This document shows, in pieces, positions 34,560 to 45,469 of a stretch of 64,000 nucleotides of DNA. Position 1 is the first letter of the stretch, and every line of letters begins with the position of its first letter. Where the stretch lies: contig JAPYXD010000028.1 of NCBI GenBank assembly GCA_030998225.1, positions 310,001 to 374,000 on the forward strand. Direction: 5' to 3'. Position numbers and translations under genes: made by a program. The notes beneath the pieces were generated by a model, which saw nothing but the letters and a program-made list of their open reading frames with translations, was not told the origin of the DNA and searched no databases. This stretch comes from Diplolepis rosae. Lineage: Eukaryota > Arthropoda > Insecta > Hymenoptera > Diplolepididae.

Positions 34560-34860
34560 TGAATGTCTAAAACTAACAGGTATAAATGAACATCCTGTAT
34601 TTACACTTGGCCAGATAACGATCAATATTTTTGGCTACTTGACTACCCTCAACATAATACCGAATGATGTACCTATCGAACATGAAGGTATACTAGGAAA
34701 AGAATTTTTTAGAAATAATATCGCAAACATTAATTATGCACAAAAAGAGCTCGAAATAAATGATAAAATTTACCCATTTGAAATGCAAGAAACTATATTG
34801 GTACCAGCAAGAACAATTTCAGATTTTTATGTAAGAATTAAAAACAGTGAACAAAAACAG
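34560..34860 (+). pseudogene. Protease, C-terminal part (plus element)
   Basis: FTLGQITINIFGY and EGILGKEFFRNN match LYTLGQVKINIFGY and DGVLGSEFFQDN of the sibling protease. The catalytic DTG end is lost upstream. The reading frame is cut at 34860 by the nested element. Confidence 0.75.
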
Positions 34861-35700
34861 TGTTACGTCACAAGTACGCAAATATACTTACTTTGATCGA
34901 AGATTCCTCGTTTTAAGTTAGGATCGAATGATCCTCGCTTAGGGATGAGGATAAGTCAATGAAAGACACAATGATTATGAAAATAATACAAATTGAATTT
35001 ATTTTACTGGTTAAAATTTCCGGATATACATTCGTTAAGACAATTCTTATATAATGTAGGCACAGGCTGGTTGGTACGTGGGTGAGAAAGAGACAAAGAA
35101 TAAAGATAGAGAGAGAGAGGTTCGGTACCTTTATGTTGAGGGTTAATCCACACGGCGGTGAGTAGTAAATACTGGATCCCCACAGGTGTAGTCCAAGTGT
35201 GTGAGAGAGACGGAGTTATAGGCCGCACAGGTATATTCCGTAAAGGGCGGTGATCCAAACTTATGACACTGTTCGAAGATCTTTACAAAGATCTATACAA
35301 GTCCACGATGACTTTTACGACTCCCGAACTTTGATTTTAAATTGTCCTGGTCGAATTTTATTAATCTCAAACTCAGAGATTTTCGAAGTTAAATTGAAAT
35401 GCCGCACTGGACTATTGTCGCGAGACCGGTTATAAATCCCGAGAAAAATTTAAGTGTCGAACTAGACGAAGAATTTACTGACTGCTTGCTCTTGGTGTGG
35501 GCCTCTTTTATATTTTTTTATACAAATTGACGGTCAGCGAAAATCGTGACGTAGTCATATCTTCTTAGAGGAGAAGGGGCACTATACTGCTCCCTACTTC
35601 CCCTACTCCCTATTCCCCTTTATCGATTTTCTCATAGATTTCTTAACTCAATCCAGCCTGTGTGTATTATATACATTCAAATATGTCGCGGGACGTGACA
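34861..35700 (-). repeat. 3' LTR of the 15-kb element
   Basis: 840 bp, TG...CA ends with short inverted termini TGTTACGTC/GACGTGACA. Minus-strand TATA box TATAAAAG (35512-35505) with initiator TCAGT 31 bp downstream (35481-35477). AATAAA lies downstream in the minus direction, near 35005. Confidence 0.95.
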
Positions 35701-35710
35701 CCTCCCCCCT
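35701..35710 (-). promoter_or_regulatory. Polypurine tract
   Basis: AGGGGGGAGG on the minus strand directly abuts the 3' LTR; primes plus-strand DNA synthesis in LTR elements. Confidence 0.85.
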
Positions 35711-36178
35711 CAGTTCGAGCGCGGGGGCAAGGCTTCCACGATCGAATCTTCGGAAGAAGAATACATTAGTTCGTTTTGAAGAAATGCATTCAAATACTTT
35801 TTTTTTTATTTAATAACAATATGTGAATGATAAATATAACATTCATTTCGACGTTTGTTCTACAATTTGTATTATCTGCTTTTTGTAATTTGATACAATC
35901 CAATATTAAAATATTTTTTGGATGAAAATTTATATTATCTTAATATTATAATTTTTTGTTATAAATTATTACATAGTTTTTCGAAATAGTTTGAACTTAG
36001 CATTAATATAAGGTTACACAGGGTTTTTTTTTTTTTTATATATATATCTAACTAAATACATCAATATTATTTTTTATACGTGAATTGGGTATTTCATGTT
36101 CGTAAATTATAAATAACATGCTGTAATATATAAAACGTAATTTTGTAATGTCATAGATCAGTGAAAAAAAAAAAATTT
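35711..36178 (-). other. 3' untranslated region of the 15-kb element
   Basis: AT-rich with no ORF, between dsRBD protein 3 and the polypurine tract. Confidence 0.6.
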
Positions 36179-36643
36179 TTAAGGGTTATTTTTATATTTT
36201 TTATTACGTAAAGGGTTGCGACAGTTATGAGCTAAATGTCCTCTTTGAAAACACCTTTCACATGAATTAGTCCATTTTTGTAAGGTATTTTTATTGTTTT
36301 TATCACTTATATTATAAAATTTAGATTCCGTTATCAAGCATTTTTCTAATTTCTCTTCTAAAAATATATATTTCGTGCAAAGTGTTTCCAAGACTTTAGC
36401 TGCTGCGTTTTGTTTTGCTACTTTCTTTTGGGATGCAGGTTCCCCAACACAAGCATAGGTTAAGTTATCTTTTAAAATTTCGCAAGTCGCCTCGAATGGC
36501 GGCAGTTCCTGATGTATTCCAAGCGATTTTACTGTGTACTTTGGTATTGAAAAATCGTATTCAATACTTATTTCATTCAGTATTTGTACTGCGCTACCCT
36601 TTGTCAAATCTCTTTGTTGCATTGCCATTGTCCTTATCTGCAA
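36179..36643 (-). CDS. Accessory protein: dsRBD plus CCHC knuckle (3)
   Basis: 154 codons. Residues about 15-90 follow the double-stranded-RNA-binding fold pattern: helix (AVQILNEISIEY), IPKYTV, strands, then PASQKKVAKQNAAAKVLETL, which matches the conserved basic loop and second helix that contact dsRNA. Residues about 127-140 hold a CCHC zinc knuckle (CERCFQRGHLAHNC, C-x2-C-x4-H-x4-C), and the tail is basic. dsRBD plus retroviral-type knuckle is an uncommon pairing. It is the last gene before the polypurine tract. Likely roles are dsRNA or genome-RNA binding, perhaps shielding from RNAi; that is inference. This is the best-preserved of the three. Confidence 0.75.
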   Translation of the reverse strand: MQIRTMAMQQRDLTKGSAVQILNEISIEYDFSIPKYTVKSLGIHQELPPFEATCEILKDNLTYACVGEPASQKKVAKQNAAAKVLETLCTKYIFLEEKLEKCLITESKFYNISDKNNKNTLQKWTNSCERCFQRGHLAHNCRNPLRNKKYKNNP

Positions 36644-36722
36644 AAGAATTATCCATTTGAGTTGTTTGTGATTTAATTGATATAAATAGGAATTAGTTAT
36701 TATTATCGTTAATAATTATAAA

Positions 36723-37085
36723 TCATTCGTTTTCCGCGTTTGCTAACTCAAAGAGATATTCAGTGCAAAGAAAACATTGGTCTGCTCTAAATCGTATGAA
36801 AAAAATTTGCTCTTCGCAGACAGAAAATTTTAATTCGTTAAGATCCGTGGTTACAATATGGCGGTTAAGGAAAGGTACAGATATTTCTGATTCAAAAAAG
36901 GTAATTTTATATCTGTAACATTCTTTACATACGAATTTTTGATCTAAAGTATTCTGATATATTTCGTTTTCTGGAGAGTAACAACAAAAATGTTTCATAA
37001 TTATTTGATCGATATACGGTTGGTAGTACTGTTCGTCGTTTTCTGGATTTTCGGCTTGAATGGATTCGAAATCTTGCGGTAGCAT
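36723..37085 (-). CDS. Accessory Cys-rich protein (2)
   Basis: 120 codons, acidic N-terminus (MLPQDFESIQAENPENDEQ), then Cys clusters HFCC, VCKECY, SVCEE and CFLC. The Cys spacing suggests two zinc sites. No known family recognised. Starts about 80 bp upstream of dsRBD protein 3 in transcription order. Confidence 0.5.
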   Translation of the reverse strand: MLPQDFESIQAENPENDEQYYQPYIDQIIMKHFCCYSPENEIYQNTLDQKFVCKECYRYKITFFESEISVPFLNRHIVTTDLNELKFSVCEEQIFFIRFRADQCFLCTEYLFELANAENE

Positions 37086-37210
37086 TTTTCTATGAACAAA
37101 TTCGTTATTGAGCTTTAAAATACTAATTAAATTCTAACAGTGTTTTGTTTAAAGAAATTTTTTTTTTTTAGATGTTTAAAATTTTATTTATGACTGCAAT
37201 TTATAATATT

Positions 37211-37619
37211 TTATCGAAAAACATTTTCAACTATAACTTCGTTTCCTAATTGAAGTTGCATTTTATTTTTTAAGAATTGCTCAGTACAACCTTTACAGTC
37301 GATTGCCCTACAGCGTGGCGTTATTAATGCTTCCCTACAACCGTTACAATTCATATTAACGCATTGTATTTTACAAACTGAGTGCCATGAGGTACAGAAT
37401 TCGTATTTATTTTGTTCTGTTACTAGTAATTTTTCGAAACAAAATTGGCAAAAATTTCTTTGTTGTTTCCTGACTGTAATAAATGAATAAGGTTGACGCT
37501 TCTAAGTCGAAACAAAAACTATTTATTAAATGTCCATAGGTGATTGGATAATCCTGTGGACATACACCGTCCACAGGTCCTGAGTGGAACACGATTGGTT
37601 CTGCCGCAGTCGGAATCAT
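37211..37619 (-). pseudogene. Accessory Cys-rich protein (1), frameshifted
   Basis: The first frame (37619-37407, MIPTAAEPIVFHSG...) shifts near 37460 into a second that runs to a stop at 37211 and contains FCQFCFEKL, then a dense Cys run (CNGC, DCKGC) with about ten cysteines. The paired-Cys layout suggests zinc binding. No family recognised. Confidence 0.45.
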
Positions 37620-38038
37620 TCTATAAATTTAAAAAGAAAGGGATCTAAATTTACTTAACTATACCCTTGATTATATAATTTTTATACTTTATCTATTTAA
37701 TTCGTGCAAAAGTACCCAAAATTTAATTCTAACAGAAGTTCTACATTATTGAAAGGTATTCTATTTCTCCATTAGAAAAACAATTCTTATATTACAATAC
37801 CCTTACAAAAACTGTTCTTCTAAAGGTACATTCCCAGTGATCATGCTGTGGTTTTACAGTATAGAAAGAGAGGGATGGATTGTACTTGTACCAGGAAGGT
37901 TGAAAGGATGGAAAATATGGGTCCTTTCCAGTTTATAGATACGTTTGAAAAGAAGTAGTTAAAATTTGAATGATAGGTCACTTAGAAGAGGTTTTTTTGA
38001 TAGGCTAAGAGGAGTTTTCTGATCTAGTTTAATTTCAT

Positions 38039-39740
38039 TTATATTTTTATTAGTTTTTTTTGAAATTTTTGAATTTTAATTAGCATTATTAATAGAATAA
38101 TTATTATAAGAAAAGTAACTACAGTATGTGCTATATATATTTTATGTGCACTAGAATTAAAAATAGATGGGATAATTTTCTGAATATTAGCATATTTTGT
38201 GAGTAGAAAAACATGACTTTCAAAAGTCGATATAAGCATGTCATCTTTTTTATGAAAAAGATGTAACACGTTTTTTAACAAGTGAGGTTCTGTGATCGAC
38301 ATATTATATAAGAAGGGAGAAATTAATTAAAAGGAAGTGGTCGATTTACTAAGTGGAATTGAGTTTTCCATTATTTTTGGGTAATTTTTAATATTATAGT
38401 ATGGAATTGATGAGTACAAATTACATTCAGATTCTATTTGTAAAATTCCTATTCCTTGAAGTGTATTAAGGGTTTTGGAATTTTTGGAGCAATATAAAAA
38501 GATTTGTTTATGAAGAATAGTTGAATAAAGCCATCCACGGTGTGACAACAGTGGTGTTAAAAAAGGATATTCATTGAAACTTATGAATGTTTTACATTTT
38601 ATACGGTTGGGATTTTATAAACATTTATGTTTCGCAAATAGGATTATTTTGAGTACTGTATATGGAATGAGGGGGTGACAAAAATTTTGAAGTCCATTTT
38701 GGTGGCATGAAGCGAGGAAATTTTCATTTGTTGTGAAGTAAGATTCGTTATTTGGAGAAATTGCGATATAAGAAATTTGAGATTTTATGAATATAGGTGT
38801 AATATAATCAGTATTGAAGTCAAAATGTATTGGGGTTGAATGTGTTTTAAATACTTGAAATTCTTCAGAAGATGGAATTGGTATGGTCATAGTAAAAATT
38901 AAGTAATTTTCGAAAGTAAAGTATCTTATTTTAGAAAATGGAATGACCATAGAAAAAAGAGACGTTGGAAGGTGAGGGTCTTCTTTGTTAGATTTGAAGT
39001 CTAGGAAGGTATCTGGAAGCAGCATGGGGTGCCATAAATTTGTAGCGGCATGGGTTATAGCTTCCGTAAGTTGTGTTAGGAGTGATAGAAAGGATCGGGA
39101 TATTTCATGCAAGTCCATTAGCCAATTTGCTGCAAGAATTCTATAAATGTGCAAATTTGGGTAAATTTGTGATTTATGCCAGTCTTTGTACATCGTAACG
39201 TTGTTGAGATTGGATGAAAGGTTTTCAAGTTGTTCAGAAAATGGATTTGGAAGTAGGAATAAATTTTCTTTAGGCCAATAAAGAGAAGTTTCTTGTCTTA
39301 TTTTTGACTGTAGAAGAGCTTCTTGAATTTGGTTTAAAAATGGATCACTATTTTTGGGAATTTTAGTGATGTTATGAGCTTGTCTGGTTATAAATGAAAT
39401 TTCTCCCAGAAAATAATTTATACGTTTTTTCATAAATTCAAGCTGAGTGTGGTGATTATATATATTACAGTTATTTGCAATATTTTTTAAGTATACAATG
39501 TTCATAAAGTTTGTGAGAAATATCTACTATTTTATACTTTAAGTTTTCTGGTTGCAAAATGTCAAAATAAGAGATAAAATTATAATTTTCGGAAAATAGA
39601 CGTATTTTTGAAATTGGTTCAAAATAAATACCAGATGAGTGATAAAATTGTGAATTGATATACAAGTTTTCTGCTTTAGAAGTGAAAAACAGAATTAACA
39701 TCAAGTATACGCCAGAAGGTAGTTGGTATAGGAATTTCAT
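38039..39740 (-). pseudogene. Envelope 2, gypsy/baculovirus-F-like, broken
   Basis: Four minus-strand frames read as one membrane glycoprotein. 39740-39471 starts with a signal peptide (hydrophobic VYLMLILFF, then AEN) followed by SGIYFEPISKIRLF. 39505-38615 (296 codons) holds the ectodomain, including a block (ITHAATNLWHP, then TFENYLIFTMTIP) patterned like errantivirus Env proteins, and several Cys near its end. 38548-38327 and 38302-38039 complete it, the last with a membrane anchor (VVTFLIIIILLIMLI) and a basic tail. Frameshifts lie near 39490 and 38560-38600, and between 38327 and 38302. Family assignment is by pattern. It is unrelated in sequence to envelope 1. Confidence 0.6.
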
Positions 39741-40367
39741 TATGCTTCTCGAATGGCTGAAAAAGAAAAAAAGAATTAGTATTGGATAAAATTGGATGTT
39801 TACATATGGTTGGATTTAGGTCTAAATGTTTTTTGGAAAAAGGGGAAAATAGACTACTAAATGTTGAGGAGTTTCGTGGTGGAAGTGGAGGGGGAACTTG
39901 TGTTGATTTATCAGCTTTAAAAACATTTCGTCTACGGCACTCTTTTGTAGCATGCATTTGAGTGTTACAATATCTACATGAATTTTTCCATGATACTAAT
40001 TTCGGTCTTGGATCAGTTTGAACACTTTGATTCTTCGTTTTTTTTGTTTCTTTACATTTATTATTATAAAAATCCTCATCGCAAAGATCATAAGATCTTT
40101 TAATATTTGTAGTAATTTTAAAGCAACTCTATTTTCGGCTAACTCGCTTGTAGGACCCGCTTGTACAGCAAAATGATCGTTTGTATTAACTTGAGCAAGA
40201 AAAAATGATTTGGTTTTTGAATTTGGATCAGGATAAACGATGTATTGTGGTAACGGTAATCCATATTTTATCGTAAAATTTCTCAAAATTTCCACGTGGT
40301 TTAAGTCCCAGAGAGTCTGTTCTACATATCTTTTTTTTGTAACTTCGCACGTGGGTAGGCTCATCAT
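39676..40367 (-). pseudogene. Accessory protein: dsRBD plus CCHC knuckle (2), frameshifted
   Basis: The first frame (40367-39996) has a dsRBD at residues about 25-92: LRNFTIKYGLPLPQYIV, strands ending in DHFAVQAG, then ELAENRVALKLLQILKDL. The basic loop of the second helix is weak (few Lys), so RNA binding may be reduced. Near 40100 the frame shifts; the continuing frame carries a CCHC knuckle (CRYCNTQMHATKEC) and a proline run (VPPPLPPR), which could be an SH3- or late-domain-like motif. It ends at 39676, inside the start of envelope 2. Confidence 0.65.
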
Positions 40368-40417
40368 AGTAATGCTCCATTATAGATGATTTCCTGAATC
40401 AGTATGGAATATTTATA

Positions 40418-41155
40418 TTAGAATTTATTGTACTGATTGGGGGGTCTATATCCGCATTTAAAACATTTCTTAAAGCTTTTTCCAGAAAAAGGCGATGTAG
40501 TAGAAATATTATTTCTTTTTATTTTATAAGGATTTATATTTGTAAAACGATTGTTATTGGATGTATTAGATTTTGTTATCTGACCACTTGTTGAAGGTCT
40601 TGGATCATTTATAGGTGATTCTTGGATTGTAACATGTAAATGTTCTAGTGAGTTTATTAAATTTACTTCACATTTTTTATCTTTTTGCAAAAGAGAATTT
40701 GTCATCTTTATAGCTGCGAAATCCTTTGCTGTTTTTATTGTGTTTGCAATTCCTATTCGTTTAATATCATTAATAAAACAAATTGCTATGTATGTTGAGT
40801 CTTTTGATGAGGTTTTTATTCGTAATACTGTATATTTTGGATACTCAAATTTATTTTGAGTGCAAATTTCGTTTAATTTTTTGCAATTTTTACTAATAGA
40901 ATTTGGTTGGACGTTTTGATTTGTTTCCTTTGATTCATTAATCAAGGCGTTATATAAATTTTGTGCTACCTTTTGTTTTACAATTTCTTTATCTTTGCCA
41001 CTATTCATTATTATATAATTTTTATATTGTAAGTTAACGTGAAATAAACATTCATTATTATTGGTTTGTTCAATGAGTATTTCGTAAATGAGGGGTGGAT
41101 TTCCTCTTTGTTGAATAATTTTGTTTAGTAAGGTTGTAATAGGAACATGCGACAT
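40418..41155 (-). CDS. Accessory protein with two dsRBDs (1)
   Basis: 245 codons. dsRBD 1 (residues about 5-72): LLNKIIQQRGNPPLIYEI, strand core, then KEIVKQKVAQNLYNALI. dsRBD 2 (about 90-155): KLNEICTQNKFEYPKYTVL, a Phe/Ile-rich strand core, then IKTAKDFAAIKMTNSLL. Both keep the helix-strand-strand-strand-helix pattern and an AA/A-x3-L second helix. A Ser/Asn-rich linker leads to a C-terminal CFKCG, which looks like the first half of a knuckle cut short by a stop after NQYNKF (a run of six C lies there, so a frameshift is plausible). It starts 11 bp after the envelope 1 stop. Confidence 0.7.
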   Translation of the reverse strand: MSHVPITTLLNKIIQQRGNPPLIYEILIEQTNNNECLFHVNLQYKNYIIMNSGKDKEIVKQKVAQNLYNALINESKETNQNVQPNSISKNCKKLNEICTQNKFEYPKYTVLRIKTSSKDSTYIAICFINDIKRIGIANTIKTAKDFAAIKMTNSLLQKDKKCEVNLINSLEHLHVTIQESPINDPRPSTSGQITKSNTSNNNRFTNINPYKIKRNNISTTSPFSGKSFKKCFKCGYRPPNQYNKF

Positions 41156-41165
41156 TTTTAAGATG

Positions 41166-43010
41166 TTAGATTTGAATTGAATAATGTGATCTACTAAGTT
41201 CTTCTTTTAGTTCAGAGTGAGGATAAAGAGTAGTTTTCGTACTATTATGATCTTTACCTGAATTAATATTTTCGTTATGTGTTGAACTTTTAGGTTCCTC
41301 TATAGAGTTTTGTGGTGCTGAAGCTGTAAGCAGTGGTTGATGGCTCTCAGCGGGAGGTCCAGCAGGTCGGTTGGTACCTAAGTGTAACAAAAGGTTAGTG
41401 ACCGAATCCCAGAAGGCGCCTAGTAAATGGAGAGACCATCCAAATAATCTATGTAATGCATAACCATGAATAATGGTATCTGCTATTAATTTGATCCCTC
41501 TAATTATTATAATTAATCCAATTAGACCTGCACTAGTAGTACCGAAATTTGTAAAAACTGTCCAAAATCTACCCCAAGCTGATTCAGCAATTTTATCAAT
41601 TACTTCTTGGTTAAATAAATTTGTCAATGATATTCCTTGATTAATAGTCGGATGTCCTGTTATTTCTCTAGCTAAAGAATTTAAAATCATTGGTTTTTCT
41701 GCTGGGAACATTATATGATCTCGTAGCTTATCAAGGTCAGATTGAGAATAAATGCCACTTGTTGCTAAGGATGAAGGATTTGTGTATTTCCAGGTTGCTT
41801 TTGTGAGAGGTTTAACTATAGTTGGCGCTATGGATTCGACAGGATTTGGACGTAATTTGTACCAGGTTTCTCCAACAAGTTACTTTGATGGAAGGAAAGA
41901 ATTGCAATTTGTTTGGATACCTGATTTTGTTATTATATGAGTTCGTTGAGAAAGGAAAAAGGATTGATTTCCTCTAAATATTGTTAGTTGTAGATAACAT
42001 TCTTCAGTTTTGCGATATTTTACTTCAACCGGTATACATTTTACGATATGTACTACTTCTCCTGCAATTACTGATATATATCCTGGGCCTTTCATTAAAT
42101 GATATGCAAATTCGTCTGGTGATTGGATTGCTAAGGTTAATGTATTTCTAAAAACTTGCTGTTCAAGTATGCATCGTTGAGTAAGAACATCGTGATAATG
42201 TCTATTTACTTGAGTACGTATATGTCGTTCCACATATATGAATTTAGAGTTAAGGTATGTGAAAATGTCCATATTTTGAACTTCTAAATGTTTATTTTCT
42301 AAAAATGAATTCCCAGGTCTGGTTTCAAAAATTAATAATTTTGGATGTTCGGTTTGTATTAAAACGTAACTGCAAACTGGTTTTCTTGTTTTTTCAGCCA
42401 GTAAAAAGGTTATATCTTCAGTTGTTAAAGAATACAAGGTTTCAGAAATGTCTGTCCTTCATAAATAATTTCATATTTGTTAAAATTACATACGTCATTA
42501 GGTAATGTATCCCAGAATGTTTGTCCATATTCTACGTCTGTACAGAATGTGTCTGAAAGTGTGCATATTATTCCAGATCCTAATTGAATTTTATTTGAAA
42601 TACAATGAATAGTCGCGTAATGTTCTTGTAAAGTTATTTTGAATATTGCTTGGACTACGACATTATTCCATGTTCCATATGGGTCAGAAAATTGTGTACC
42701 AGTACAGTTTCCATTAGGTGTTACAGAACCTGCTAAAGTAACGCTATGAAATGAAGTTTCATTTACTTTTAACTTTGATATCTGAAGAGAAGGGGTTACT
42801 AAAAATGTTCCTATTGTGTGCATTTGATTACATTGATCTCGTGTAACATCATGCATATATTCACTGGTGCCATTTCCAACTATGAAACTGTGAGAATGCA
42901 TACCACAATGAGAGATGGCGCGTCGAATTTCTATTTTGCATTGTATTACTTTTGTATTTGAAAATCCAGTTAATTGTAAAAGTTGTATATAAACTCTTTC
43001 AACATGTACG
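41166..43010 (-). pseudogene. Envelope 1, chuvirus-glycoprotein-like, broken
   Basis: Three minus-strand blocks. 43010-42425 has HCGMHSHS, FSDPYGTWNNVVVQ and a Cys-rich segment ending CNFNKYEIIYEG. 42437-41880 begins YSLTTEDITF and contains DIFTYLNSKFIYVE and PDEFAYHLMKGPGYISV. The last block (frame open from about 41880, 41711-41166 in the intact part) has the membrane anchor (AGLIGLIIIIRGIKLI) and a ~70-residue Ser/Asn-rich tail. The pattern resembles envelope proteins that arthropod retroelements share with chuvirus-like RNA viruses; this assignment is from memory of the family and not tested. It is fused in frame to the end of pol, with no obvious signal peptide. Frameshifts lie near 42430 and 41880. 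Confidence 0.6.
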
Positions 43011-43933
43011 TGTGAGCGTTTTAGTCTATTAATGTGAACTACAGTAGGTTTGCCTTTATAGCTTATTTTGACATTCCCTTTTCCTAACACTTCCAATATT
43101 TCATAAGGCCCTGTATAATGGTTCTCTAGTTTCTTTATTTTACCTCCTTTTAATAAAAATACGGTGTCTCGAATTTTTACTTCTCAAGGATTTATTTTTT
43201 TATCATAATATATTTTCGATTTTTCTTTTGCTGAAATAAGATTCTCTCTTGCTTGTGTTCGCATTTCGTGTAGTTGAGTTACGAAATTAATTAAATAATC
43301 ATCATACGTTTGTAATTTTTCTTGTTGTGATAAAGGTTCGCTGGAAGGTTCACGAGCTAATTTACCAAAAACCAATTCATAGGGTGTGCATTTTGTACCT
43401 TCATGTACACTAGTATTATACGAGAACATTGCTAGTTCAAGCCAATCATCCCATTCTGAATTTTTTGCAACAAATTGTTTGAGATATTCTCCTAAAACAT
43501 GATGTGAACGTTCTAATGATCCGTTCGATTGAGGGTGACAAGCTGTGGTACGAAATTGTTTAATTCTAAAACTTTTTGCCAATCTTTTTAATAAATTACT
43601 TAAAAAATCTCTGCCTTGGTCAGTAAGTAATCCTTTTGGTGATCCAAATATGCAAATAAATTTTTTCACAAAAGCATCTGCTATTGTACTCGCTTGTTGA
43701 TTAGGAAGAGGTATTGCTAAAGAATATTTAGTAAAATTGTCTTGTATCGTTAGAATATATAGGTTACCGGATTTTGTTTGAGGTAGTGGACCAACAATGT
43801 CCATTGATATTTTTTCAAAAGCAGTAGTGGGTGTGTCTGTGATTACCATAGGATTTTTTGTTTTGACTCTGATTAATTTTTTCAGTTGACATTGTAAACA
43901 GCCTTGAATATATTTTTGAATGTCTACTTTCAT
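43010..43933 (-). pseudogene. Integrase of the 15-kb element
   Basis: Starts in the H2C2 zinc domain (the CLQC pair is visible; its His pair falls in a deletion upstream). The DDE core is complete: Asp in MDIVGPLPQT, Asp in LTDQGRDF, Glu in HPQSNGSLERSH. The C-terminal domain is interrupted by a TGA near 43183, then continues through YTGPYEILEVLGKG to RLKRSHV, the usual end of gypsy pol, where it runs into envelope 1. Confidence 0.85.
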
Positions 43934-43974
43934 ATTTTCCCAAAAAAATTTTGGCGAATTCGGCTATAAGTTTT

Positions 43975-45469
43975 TGTAACACCAAACTAGAGGTTTGTGA
44001 TCAGTCACTAAAGTAAATTTTCTTCCATACAAATAAGGACGAAAATGAGTTACACAAAATATTATAGCAAGAGCTTCTTTTTCATATGTATCATATTTTT
44101 TCTCAGTATCACTTAGACTACGTGAAGTATATGCTATTGGTTTATCTTTACCTATTTTACCTTGTGATAAAATACCTCCTATTGCAAATCCTGAGGAATC
44201 TGTTGTGAGTATAAAGGGTTGAGAAAAATCAGGTCGTTGTAAAAGTGGTTCTTCACATAACTTTGCTTTTAAAATATCGAAAGCTGCTTGTTGTTTTTCT
44301 GTCCAATTAAAAGGTATATCTTTTTTTAGAAGTTGATTTAAAGGGCTTGCAATTTTTGAAAATCCATCAATAAATCGTCTATAATATCCTGCTAAGCCTA
44401 AAAATTGTTTAACATTTTTCTGTGTTTTTGGGAATGGGAATTTTTTTACACCTATTATCTTTTTTGCATCTGGACTTACTCCATTTTTATCAATTATATG
44501 ACCTAAATATCCTACTTCGGGTCGTGAAAATTCGCATTTGTCTGGTTGTAAATGAAGATTTGCTTTTCTTAGTCTTTTTGCTAAATTTTTTAATTTAATT
44601 TCGTGCTATTCTAGAGTATTTGCATGTATAACTATGTCATCAAGATATACAAAAAGTTCCGTTCCGATTAATCCAGTTAATGTTAAAGCCATTAATCTCT
44701 TAAATTTGTCTGGTGCAGTTTTTAAACCGAAAGGCATTTGACCGTGAGGTGTGGAAAATGCGGTTTTATGAGAGTCTTTTGGGTCCATTTTTATATGGTG
44801 AAAACCGGTAGCTAACTCAAACACTGAAAAATATTTTGCTGACCCTAGAGAATCAAGTATATCGTTTATATTAGGTAGAGGATACGAATCGCCAATTGTT
44901 TTTTCATTTAATTTACGAAAATCAAGAACCATTCTCCATTTTATTTTTCCTTGGGAGTCAGGTTTTTTATGAACTATCCACACTGGAGTGTTATATGGTG
45001 ATTGTGAGGGCTTGATTATTTCATTTTTTAATAATTCATCGACTTGTCTTGTAATTTCTTCCTTGTGAACTGGGGGGAATCTATATTGTCTTGAAAATAT
45101 TGGAGCGTCATCTAAAGTAGGAATTGAATGTTTTAATTCATTAGTAGCTTCAAGTGGTTCTCCTGGGATTTGAAATCTGTCTGCATTATTTTTAATTAAT
45201 TTTTCTACATGTTCATATTCATCTTGATTTAAGTGGTCTAATCGAAGAAGTTTTTTAATACATTCTACTCTGTCTTCGTCTGTTACATTATAAAATTTGA
45301 ATGAGTCAATTCGAGAATTGTCAGTTTTTAAAAAGTTATTTAATATTTTACTTGATAAATCTTCGTTATTTGTTTGTTTGAAATTAATTAAATTTTCAAT
45401 TTGTTTGTAACATTCTTGTTCTTCAAAGTCTTCTGAATTAACTAATGGGACGGATAATGTAATTGGGAT
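43975..45469 (-). pseudogene. Reverse transcriptase and RNase H of the 15-kb element
   Basis: The frame continues from the protease after one stop (near 45470). RT motifs: WRMVLDFRKLNE, SAKYFSVFELATGFH (first Asp replaced by Glu), MPFGLKTAP, and the catalytic FVYLDDIV near 44640. About five residues before MPFGLK are missing compared with the plus-strand sibling. A stop follows at 44599. The thumb (LGLAGYYRRFIDGF) and RNase H follow, with Asp in LTTDSSGF, Glu in TYEKEALAI and Asp in LVTDHKPL; the end of RNase H and the linker to integrase are deleted near 43975. Confidence 0.85.

Noticed and set aside
35004..35258. 84-codon ORF in the LTR (also 49120-49467)
   Set aside because: Present in both LTRs only because they are duplicates. 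It lies in the transcribed LTR region with no domain; LTR ORFs of this size are expected by chance.
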